DNA of 47,115 bases from the NCBI RefSeq assembly GCF_012103215.1, contig NZ_JAAVNE010000043.1, positions 1 to 47,115 on the forward strand, in the 5' to 3' direction. The position numbers and the translations under genes are program-made. Position 1 is the first letter of the stretch, and each line of letters begins with the position of its first letter. Below, one piece after another: positions 41,024 to 47,115 of the stretch. The notes under the pieces are model-generated. The model searched no databases. It saw only the letters and a list, made by a program, of their open reading frames with translations, and was not told the DNA's origin. The DNA is from Falsiroseomonas selenitidurans. Its GTDB lineage: Bacteria > Pseudomonadota > Alphaproteobacteria > Acetobacterales > Acetobacteraceae.

Positions 41024-42016
41024 TCAACCCCTGAGGATGGTGGCACCCATGGTGTCGAGGCCGATGGGGATGATGCTGGTCTCCCCCAGCCCGGCGCGGA
41101 AGCCGGCCTGGCGCTCGGGCGGCACCAGCATCAGCAGGAAGCCGCCGGCACCCGCGCCGCAGAGCTTGCCGCCCAGCGCCCCGGCCGCCCGCGCCCGGTC
41201 GTACAGCGCATCGATCTGCGGGTTGGAGACCTTGGAGGAGAGCCGCTTCTTCGTCTCCCACCCCTCATGCAGCATGGCGCCGAACTCGGTCAGCAGCCGC
41301 GCCGGGTCCTGGCCTTCCAGCACGCTGTGGGACTGGTCCACCAGCGCCAGCAGGTGCGACAGATCCTTGTCCGAGGCGCCGCTCTTGGTCTTCGCCATCT
41401 GCTCGTCCAGCGTGGCCGAGGCGAAGCGGGTGACGCCGGTATAGACCAGGAAGAGCGACCCGGTCAGCGCCTCCTGGCAGGGGGCGGTCATCTGCACCGG
41501 GCTGATGCGGGTGCGGCCGCCTTCGAAATCGAAGCGGTTCAGCCCGCCGAAGGCGGCATGGTGCTGGTCCTGCACGCCGACATTCTCGCCCAGCAGGTCG
41601 CGCTCCACCCGCACCGCCTCCCGCGCCAGGTCCATCTTGGTCGCGCGCCGGCCCTGCAATTCGAACAGCAGGTTCACGAAGCCCACGGTGAAGCTGGAGG
41701 AGGAGCCGAGGCCGCTGCGCGCCGGCAGGTCTGCCATGATGGAGATGTCGAGCGGCGCGGTGTAGCCATGGTCGCGCAGCGTCTCCCGCACCACCGGATG
41801 CTCAATGGCATCCAGCGCCGCCACCTGCTCCATCTTGGAGTAGGAGATGCGGTAGCGGTAATCCAGGATGTTGGTCAGCCGCAGCGCCGCGACATAGACA
41901 TACTGGTTGATCGCCATGCCGAGCACCGCGCCGCGGGCGCGGGCGAAGTATTCGGGGTAGTCCGTGCCGCCACCGAAGAAGGACACGCGCAGCGGCGTGC
42001 GGGAGACGGTCATCAT
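41024..42016 (-). CDS. GHMP sugar kinase, D-glycero-D-manno-heptose 7-phosphate kinase-like
   Basis: A 330-residue GHMP kinase. The N-terminus SRTPLRVSFFGGGTDYPEYF is diagnostic for the HddA-like heptose/sugar kinases. The ATP loop ARSGLGSSSSFTVGF is at about 99-113, and the C-terminal GKLCGAGAGGFLLMLV closes the site. HddA phosphorylates D-glycero-D-manno-heptose 7-phosphate at C1 for the GDP-heptose pathway. Partner genes gmhA, gmhB and hddC are not in the window and may lie beyond 47115. The ATG at 42016 overlaps the stop of the epimerase gene as ATGA. The alternative is a fucose or galactose kinase-like activity; the FGGGTDYPEY motif favours heptose. Confidence 0.85.
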   Translation of the reverse strand: MMTVSRTPLRVSFFGGGTDYPEYFARARGAVLGMAINQYVYVAALRLTNILDYRYRISYSKMEQVAALDAIEHPVVRETLRDHGYTAPLDISIMADLPARSGLGSSSSFTVGFVNLLFELQGRRATKMDLAREAVRVERDLLGENVGVQDQHHAAFGGLNRFDFEGGRTRISPVQMTAPCQEALTGSLFLVYTGVTRFASATLDEQMAKTKSGASDKDLSHLLALVDQSHSVLEGQDPARLLTEFGAMLHEGWETKKRLSSKVSNPQIDALYDRARAAGALGGKLCGAGAGGFLLMLVPPERQAGFRAGLGETSIIPIGLDTMGATILRG

Positions 42017-42942
42017 GCGCGCGCATTCTCCGCGGCCAGCACCTGCGCCACGCCCTGTTGCAGGGTGAGCTTCGGGCGCCAGCCGGTGTTGCCCAGGAAC
42101 AGCGAGGAATCGAGGCTCTTGTAGCCGGCGCCCTGGAAGGAGCCGGGCGGGTGGATGATCTCCGCCGGCCAGTCCAGCGCGGCCAGGATCGCCCTGGCGC
42201 AATCGCCGATCTCGACCGGCGCGTTCGGCGTGACGTTCAGCACGCAATCGGTGAAGGCCGCGTCGGCGGTGAGGATGGCGTCGATCTGGTCGTGCACATG
42301 CAGCAGGTCGCGCACCGTGCGCGGGTTGCCCCAGACCTCGAAGGCCATGGCGCCGGTGGCCTTGGTGCGCGCCGCGCGGGCGATCATCGCCGCCATGAAA
42401 TGCGCGCGTGTGTCCTCGGTATGCGCATGCGGGCCATAGACGGTGGCCAGCACGCAATGCAGCCAGCGCAGCCCGTACTGCTTGCCGAACACCTCGCAGC
42501 CCGTGGCCAGCAATTCCTTGGCCAGCGCGTAGCCCTGCACGGAGGGATGCGGCCGGCCGATGCCGAATTCCGCCTCCGGCGTCGCATGGTCGGACTCGGC
42601 ATAGGTGCAGGAGGAGCCGAGCGAGACCAGCTTGGCCTGCGGCTGGTGTGCCCGCCAGGCATCCAGCACGTTCAGGTGGATGCGTGCATTGTCGCGCAGC
42701 AATTCCCCCTGGATGCCGTACTGGATCTGCCCGGTGCGCTGCTTCGTGATGGCGTGGAAGATCCGGCCGGCCTTCGGGGCCTCGCGGAAGGCGCGGTCCA
42801 CCACGGCGGCATCGGTGAAGTCGCCGGCGGCGCGGCCGATGGGGTGCACCGGCCAGCCTTCGGCGGTCCAGCGGTCCAGCAGGTTGCGGCCGAGGAAACC
42901 GTCGGCGCCGAGGATGAGGGTGGGGCTATCCGCGTAGGGCAT
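42013..42942 (-). CDS. NAD(P)-dependent sugar epimerase/reductase (GDP-fucose synthase-like SDR)
   Basis: A 309-residue extended SDR. Rossmann motif LILGADGFLGRNLL (a variant of GxxGxxG), catalytic Ser in VSLGSSCTYA and Tyr-x3-Lys in YALAKEL. The segment GLRWLHCVLATVYGPHAHTEDTRAHFMAAMIARA resembles GDP-L-fucose synthase (WcaG) and related C3/C5 epimerase-reductases. The start ATG at 42942 overlaps the preceding gene by 17 bp. Next to a heptose-kinase-like gene this fits an epimerase or reductase for a GDP-heptose derivative, as in Campylobacter capsule heptoses; that comparison is inference. The frame is open to 42978 but without family residues. Confidence 0.85.
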   Translation of the reverse strand: MPYADSPTLILGADGFLGRNLLDRWTAEGWPVHPIGRAAGDFTDAAVVDRAFREAPKAGRIFHAITKQRTGQIQYGIQGELLRDNARIHLNVLDAWRAHQPQAKLVSLGSSCTYAESDHATPEAEFGIGRPHPSVQGYALAKELLATGCEVFGKQYGLRWLHCVLATVYGPHAHTEDTRAHFMAAMIARAARTKATGAMAFEVWGNPRTVRDLLHVHDQIDAILTADAAFTDCVLNVTPNAPVEIGDCARAILAALDWPAEIIHPPGSFQGAGYKSLDSSLFLGNTGWRPKLTLQQGVAQVLAAENARA

Positions 42943-43879
42943 CGCGATACCAGGCCAGGGTTGCCGCCATGCCGTCATCCAGGCCGCGGAAGGGGGCCAG
43001 GCCCGGCAGCAGCTGGCGCAGCTTCGCCGCCGTGGCCCGGCGCACCTTCACGCCGCGATTGCCCGCGGCGGGCGGCGAGGTGAGCTTGATGGGGCGCTGC
43101 CGGCCGGCCGCGCGCATCGCGCAGGCCGCCAGGTCGCGCACCGTGCGGGTTTCGCCGAAGGCGAGGTTCACCGCCTCCGTCACGCCGCGCAGCGCCAGTG
43201 ACTCCACGAAGGCGGCGGCGACGTCGCCGGCATAGATGAAATCGCGTTCCGCATCCGGGTCGCCCCGCACCTCGAATTCCGGCGCGTCGCCGGCGGCGCG
43301 GATGACGAAGGCCGTGGCGACATGCGCCTCCGCCTCGTCCAGCGTGTCATGCGGTCCGTAGGGGTTGGTCAGGCGGAAGCTGATGGTGTGGATGCCGGCG
43401 CGGCGGTGCCACAGTTCCGCGGTGATCTCGCCCCAGCGCTTCGACCAGGCATAGGCGGCCTCGCCATCATGCGGCCAGTCGTTGAGGTCGAGCGGGACGG
43501 CATCGTCCTGCACCGCCCAGGAGGCCGGGTAGACGGCGGAGGAGGAGGCGGCGCGGATCTCGGTGATGCCGCGCGCCATGGCGAAGCCGTAGACCTGCTC
43601 CGTCATCGCCAGATTGGCCGCGAGGATCCGCTGCTGCTGCTTCCCGAACTGGGAGGCGAAGTAGCGGAAGGCCGCGACATGGAGGATGGCCGCACCTTCC
43701 GGCAAGGCCGGCAGCGTGTCCACGGCCGCCGCGGCGACGGTCGTCGTGCAGCCCGGCACCGCGGCGCCGCTGGCGTTGACGCCGATCAGCAGCGGCACCT
43801 GGCCGGCCAGCGCATCGACGATGTTCCGCCCGATGAAGCCGCTGGCGCCCCAGACGATGACGGCGGGCGGCAGGCTCAC
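42926..43879 (-). CDS. NAD(P)-dependent sugar epimerase/dehydratase (extended SDR)
   Basis: A 317-residue SDR. Rossmann motif VIVWGASGFIGRNIVDAL, catalytic region AASSSAVYPAS with Tyr-x3-Lys in YAWSKRWGE, RLTNPYGPHDTLDEAEAHVATAFVIRA, and GDPDAERDFIYAGDVAAAFVESL as the substrate loop. The start is GTG at 43879, overlapping the methyltransferase stop as GTGA. It may reduce or epimerise the methyltransferase product. The three SDRs in the operon are distinct, suggesting a multi-step NDP-sugar pathway. Nothing in the sequence fixes the substrate. Confidence 0.87.
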   Translation of the reverse strand: MSLPPAVIVWGASGFIGRNIVDALAGQVPLLIGVNASGAAVPGCTTTVAAAAVDTLPALPEGAAILHVAAFRYFASQFGKQQQRILAANLAMTEQVYGFAMARGITEIRAASSSAVYPASWAVQDDAVPLDLNDWPHDGEAAYAWSKRWGEITAELWHRRAGIHTISFRLTNPYGPHDTLDEAEAHVATAFVIRAAGDAPEFEVRGDPDAERDFIYAGDVAAAFVESLALRGVTEAVNLAFGETRTVRDLAACAMRAAGRQRPIKLTSPPAAGNRGVKVRRATAAKLRQLLPGLAPFRGLDDGMAATLAWYRDALRG

Positions 43880-45153
43880 GCGGATTCCTTCCCATAGGCA
43901 TGCACCTTCGGGATCGGCACGATCAGCTCCCCGCCGCCGGCGAGATAGGCCTTCTCCTTCAGCAGGAACTCGCTGATGAAGTTCCAGGCGAGAACGAGGT
44001 AGGCGTCGGGCCGCGCGCCTTCCTCGGCCTCGATCGGGATGCGCACGCCGGGGATGGCGAGGCCGACCTTCATCGGGTTCTTCTCCACCGCCTTCTGCAC
44101 CAGATCCGGCCCGATGCCGAAGCTGTTCAGCAGCGTGGCGCCCTTGGCCGGCGCGCCATAGGCCCAGACCGACTTGCCCGCGTTCCTGTAGCCTTCGAGC
44201 AGGGCAACGAGGCGGGTGCGGAGGTCCAGCACGTTGTTCGCGAAGTGGCGATAGGTCTCGATCTCGCCGAAGCCCTTGGCGATTTCCTGCGCCTGCATGG
44301 CGCGCACGCTGTCGCCCACCGGGCGCACGCCCTTGCGCGTCACATGCGCCTCGATGCTGCCGCCATGGATATCTACGAGGCTGGCCTCGAACACCTCCAG
44401 CCCATGCCGCTCCAGCAGGGCGGAGAGCGACTTCAGCGTGTAGTAGCAGAGATGCTCGTGATAGACCTGATCGAAGGCGGTGTTCTCCACCATGCCGCCA
44501 AGGTAGATCGCCTGCACGACGAAGACGCCGTCCTGGTCCAGCAGGCTGGCGATGCCCTCCACCACGCTGTGCAGCTCCTCCAGGTGGAAGAACACGCCGG
44601 CGGCGGTGATGATCTTCGCGGGGCCGTGCTCGGCGCGGATGTCGGCGCAGCAGGCGGCGTTGAAGAAGCGGTGCCAGGTGGGCACGCCGGCCTCCTGCGC
44701 CAGCTTCGCCACATTGCCCGCGGCCTCCACCCCCAGCACGCGGGCGCCGGAGAAGGCCCATTGCTTCAGCCAGGTGCCGTCATTGCTGCCGATATCGACG
44801 ACGAGGTCGCCCGGCTTCACCTCATAGGCCGCGGCGATGCGCTGGCTTGTCGCCAGGAAATGCGCCGGCAGCGTCTTGGTGGTGCCGGAGACATAGGGAT
44901 AGTCGGTGAACATCGATTCCTTGGGAATCGTATGGTCGATCTGCACCATGGTGCAGTCCCGGCAGAAGCCGACGCGCAGCGGGTAGTGCGGCTCCACCCC
45001 CGGGGCCAGGTCGGGGCGCACCAGGCGGTTGCAGTGCGGCTGGTCGCCCAGGTCGATCACCAGCTCCACCTGCCGCGCGCCGCAGCAGCGGCAGGCCATG
45101 CCCAGCATCACGCCGGGGGCGGGCACCACCATGCGGGAAGCGGTGTCAGACAT
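43876..45153 (-). CDS. Sugar C-methyltransferase (TylC3/TcaB9-like, zinc-binding)
   Basis: A 425-residue protein with three parts. The N-terminal zinc domain has Cys21/Cys24 and Cys64/Cys67 (CRCCG, CRDC). The SAM domain has VVDIGSNDGTW (118-128), then GVFFHLEELHSVVEG and the active-site YHEHLCYY (231-238). The C-terminal domain has AYGAPAKGATLLNSFG. This is the layout of NDP-sugar C-methyltransferases that methylate a carbon next to a ketone, as for D-tetronitrose, although the group also includes homologues of unknown substrate. The ATG at 45153 overlaps the upstream SDR by 8 bp. It implies the glycan has a branched (C-methyl) sugar; that is inference. Confidence 0.88.
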   Translation of the reverse strand: MSDTASRMVVPAPGVMLGMACRCCGARQVELVIDLGDQPHCNRLVRPDLAPGVEPHYPLRVGFCRDCTMVQIDHTIPKESMFTDYPYVSGTTKTLPAHFLATSQRIAAAYEVKPGDLVVDIGSNDGTWLKQWAFSGARVLGVEAAGNVAKLAQEAGVPTWHRFFNAACCADIRAEHGPAKIITAAGVFFHLEELHSVVEGIASLLDQDGVFVVQAIYLGGMVENTAFDQVYHEHLCYYTLKSLSALLERHGLEVFEASLVDIHGGSIEAHVTRKGVRPVGDSVRAMQAQEIAKGFGEIETYRHFANNVLDLRTRLVALLEGYRNAGKSVWAYGAPAKGATLLNSFGIGPDLVQKAVEKNPMKVGLAIPGVRIPIEAEEGARPDAYLVLAWNFISEFLLKEKAYLAGGGELIVPIPKVHAYGKESA

Positions 45154-46078
45154 TGGCGAAGCGCCCGTTGCGCAGCATGCGGTAGCCCTTGATGAGTTCC
45201 TGGATGCCCTTGTCCAGGCCATGGTCGGGCATCCAGCCGGTGGCTTCCAGCTTGTCGTTGGAGACGACGTAGTCGCGCTTGTCCGGGTCCTCGCCCACCG
45301 GCGCCTCCAGCCAGACGAAGCCCGGCACGTGCTTCGCGATGCGGTCGCAGAGCTGCGCCTTGGACAGGTTGGCCTCCGACAGGCCAACGTTATACGCCTG
45401 CCCCTTCATCGCCGCGACATTGTCGATGCCATGGAGAAACGCCTTCACCACGTCCCGGATGTGGATGTAGTTGCGGCGGAAATGCGCCTCGAACAGCACC
45501 ACCGCCCGGTCATTCACCGCGCGCCAGGTGAAGTCGTTCACCAGCAGGTCGAGCCGCATGCGCGGCGCCATGCCGAACACCGTCGCCAGCCGGAAGGACA
45601 GCGCATTGGCGTGGGAGAGCACGGCTTCCTCGGCCTCCACCTTGGTGCGGCCATACAGCGAAACCGGGCGCAGCGGCGTTTCCTCGGTGCAGAAGGCATT
45701 GCCCTCGCCGACGCCGTAGCCGGAATTGGTGGTGGGGTAGGCGATCAGCTGGCTCGGGCTGGCGCGCTTCACCAGATCCAGCACCGCGTCGCGGTTCAGC
45801 GACTTCGCGCCGATCTCGTCCCGGGCGCAGAGCGGCGCGCCGACCAGGGCGGCGAGCGGGATGGCGATGTCGGCCTGCTTCAGCAGCGGCTCCAGCACCC
45901 GCATGTCGCGGCAGTCGCCGCGCACCGGGGTGAAGTTCGGGTCGGCGCAGGCATGCGCCAGGAAGGGCTCGCCGGCGGCGAAGGTATCCAGCACGGTCAC
46001 TTGCCAGCCGCGGGCAAGCAGCGCCGGGACCAGCATGGAACCGATGTAGCCGGCCCCGCCGGTGACGAGCACATGCAT
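45146..46078 (-). CDS. NAD-dependent sugar epimerase/dehydratase (extended SDR)
   Basis: A 310-residue extended SDR. MHVLVTGGAGYIGSMLVPALLARGWQVTVLDTF is the canonical Rossmann start. The catalytic region is YPTTNSGYGVGEG (Ser/Thr) with Tyr-x3-Lys in LYGRTKVEAEEAV, and RRNYIHIRDVVKAFLHGIDNV is the epimerase C-terminal loop. The ATG at 46078 is preceded by AGGGA about 9 nt upstream; a longer frame to 46138 exists. It overlaps the methyltransferase gene by 8 bp. Probably generates the 4-keto or epimerised NDP-sugar that is methylated next. It could be a UDP-glucose 4-epimerase-type enzyme, but conserved residues do not settle this. Confidence 0.88.
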   Translation of the reverse strand: MHVLVTGGAGYIGSMLVPALLARGWQVTVLDTFAAGEPFLAHACADPNFTPVRGDCRDMRVLEPLLKQADIAIPLAALVGAPLCARDEIGAKSLNRDAVLDLVKRASPSQLIAYPTTNSGYGVGEGNAFCTEETPLRPVSLYGRTKVEAEEAVLSHANALSFRLATVFGMAPRMRLDLLVNDFTWRAVNDRAVVLFEAHFRRNYIHIRDVVKAFLHGIDNVAAMKGQAYNVGLSEANLSKAQLCDRIAKHVPGFVWLEAPVGEDPDKRDYVVSNDKLEATGWMPDHGLDKGIQELIKGYRMLRNGRFANV

Positions 46079-46100
46079 GAATTTGTTTCCCTGATGCAAC

Positions 46101-46116
46101 CGCGGCTCACGCCGCG
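46101..46116. other. Small GC hairpin before the SDR gene
   Basis: CGCGGC-TCAC-GCCGCG, a 6-bp stem, lies in the 79-bp gap between the end of the GT4 gene and the SDR start. It might attenuate or process the operon message. Confidence 0.3.
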
Positions 46117-46157
46117 TATAGGTCTTGATGCAGCGCACGGCAACCTGCGACGGCAGG

Positions 46158-47115
46158 TCAGCATGCGCCCAGAAGGTCTTGCAGAAGCCTGTCCGGATTG
46201 TGGCGCGCCCGCCAGGCGGGGGCGCCCATCCGGGCCGCCAGGGTCAGCGTCGGCAAACGTTCCAGCGCCTCCGCCAGGGCCGCGGCCGCCAGGGGACCGG
46301 GTGGCGTGCCGGGCGGGATCGCCACCGCCCGGTCCGGCCCCGCGGCCTGTTCCATCCAGCAGCCGGCGGGCACCACGGCGGGCAGGCCCAGCGCCAGCGC
46401 CTCCGCCAGGATGCCGCTGCTGCGGGCGCCGTAGACGCCGCCCTCATAGGGCAGCAGCAGCAGGTCGGCCGATTCCAGCAGGGCCGCATAGGCCGCCGGG
46501 TCAAGCGCCTGCTCCACCAGCGTCACCCCCGCCAGGGTGCGCAGCCGGCGATGCGCCTGCTGCACCAGCGGGTCCGCTTCGGCGCCGACGCGGCCGGACT
46601 GGATGGTGAATCGGGCGCGGCCGGCGACGGCGGTGATGGCCTCCGGCAGCGCCGCATAGCCCTTCTCCGCCCGGGCACCGCCGGCGAAGACCACATGCGG
46701 CGGGTCGCCCAGCGGGCGGGGCGGGGAATCGGGCACCACCACCGGCAGCGGCACCGGCCGCACATTCTGGCCGGACAGGGCGGCGAAAGCCCCGGCCAGG
46801 GGTTCGGTATCGGCGAACAGCCGCAGCCGGTCGCCGAACCGCGCCCGCAGCCGGGCCAGCAGGGCCGGCAGGCGGTCCGGGGCCGGGTCGTCCGCCTCCA
46901 TCTCCGCCGGCATGCGGCGCAGCACCACCAGCAGCGTCACCGGCGGCAGGGCCGGGCCGGTCGCCACCGAATGCAGGTTGGCGCCGGAGACGCTGTGCAG
47001 CAGCAGCGCATCGCCCGCCCCGGCCCCGGCCGCCGCCAGCGCCGCCGCCAGCTCCGCCCCCAGCGGGTCCGCCGCGCCACCGCGCAGCCGGCGGCGCAAG
47101 GTGCGCAGCGGCGGC
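46158..47115 (-). CDS. GT4-like glycosyltransferase, 5' end missing
   Basis: The frame is open through the right edge, so the N-terminus lies outside; about 319 residues are seen. The C-terminal donor domain shows VVFAGGARAEKGYAALPEAI, then ADLLLLPYEGGVYGARSSGILAEALALGLPAVVPAG, the GT4 pattern with the acidic E-x7-E-like pair. The layout is like unit one of the 840-residue protein (LLPYWRDIYEARTSG), so the two may be related. It lies 79 bp upstream of the SDR gene and probably begins or continues the minus-strand sugar operon. Acceptor unknown. Confidence 0.82.
   Translation of the reverse strand, partial: PPLRTLRRRLRGGAADPLGAELAAALAAAGAGAGDALLLHSVSGANLHSVATGPALPPVTLLVVLRRMPAEMEADDPAPDRLPALLARLRARFGDRLRLFADTEPLAGAFAALSGQNVRPVPLPVVVPDSPPRPLGDPPHVVFAGGARAEKGYAALPEAITAVAGRARFTIQSGRVGAEADPLVQQAHRRLRTLAGVTLVEQALDPAAYAALLESADLLLLPYEGGVYGARSSGILAEALALGLPAVVPAGCWMEQAAGPDRAVAIPPGTPPGPLAAAALAEALERLPTLTLAARMGAPAWRARHNPDRLLQDLLGAC

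Noticed and set aside
37897..41034. 1045-codon plus-strand open frame opposite the GT fusion
   Set aside because: A mirror of the GT4-GT2 gene caused by high GC; Arg/Gln/Ala-rich composition with no recognisable fold.

Overview
The window is about 47 kb of very GC-rich DNA with dense, overlapping genes, third-position G/C preference and frequent GTG/TTG starts. Gene content (acetic-acid-bacteria-type cellulose gene order, split MlaA/MlaC, tripartite-tricarboxylate substrate-binding protein, DUF1127, many CoA-dependent catabolic genes) suggests an alphaproteobacterium of the Acetobacteraceae/Rhodospirillales, perhaps Roseomonas-like. This placement is inference from gene content, not a phylogeny. 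No rRNA, tRNA, transposase, integrase or CRISPR array was seen.

Layout. (1) 1-1628, minus: GH8 endoglucanase (bcsZ/cmcAx type) followed by the 5' part of a Pro/Trp-rich protein with a BcsR/Ccp-like N-terminus, the expected order upstream of bcsA, which would lie off the left edge. (2) 1.8-14.8 kb: housekeeping and accessory genes: Xaa-Pro aminopeptidase, DUF1127 protein, prmA, uvrD/pcrA-type helicase coupled to an exported pentapeptide-repeat protein, BASS-type transporter, metF, mlaA-mlaC, a 3-hydroxyisobutyryl-CoA hydrolase, a GntR/UTRA regulator, and a DUF3052-like protein. (3) 14.9-16.5 kb: a GT2 glycosyltransferase and a SIMPL protein. (4) 16.7-22.8 kb, plus: amidohydrolase, TctC-type binding protein, enolase-superfamily enzyme, DMT transporter and D-aminopeptidase, which look like one uptake/catabolic unit. 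(5) 29.8-22.9 kb, minus: ADP-forming acyl-CoA synthetase, MaoC hydratase, CoA-transferase A and B, crotonase, amidase: an acyl-CoA catabolic operon. (6) 29.9-33.6 kb: envelope genes (small membrane protein, NeuD-like acetyltransferase, lytic transglycosylase with SPOR domain, SlyB-like lipoprotein). (7) 33.6-47.1 kb: surface polysaccharide locus: Wzm/Wzt exporter and a double GT-B glycosyltransferase (plus), converging on a tightly overlapped minus operon of GT4, epimerase, C-methyltransferase, two more SDRs, a heptose-kinase-like GHMP kinase and a 1048-residue GT4-GT2 fusion.

The most unusual non-coding signal is a modular hairpin element present between uvrD and prmA (5356-5457) and, as two inverted copies flanking a 22-bp inverted repeat, inside the CoA-transferase gene pair (25855-26060). 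The spacer text is conserved between copies while the stems differ by compensating changes, so pairing is conserved more than sequence. The polysaccharide locus and the catabolic units are the best candidates for undescribed chemistry; their substrates cannot be read from sequence alone.
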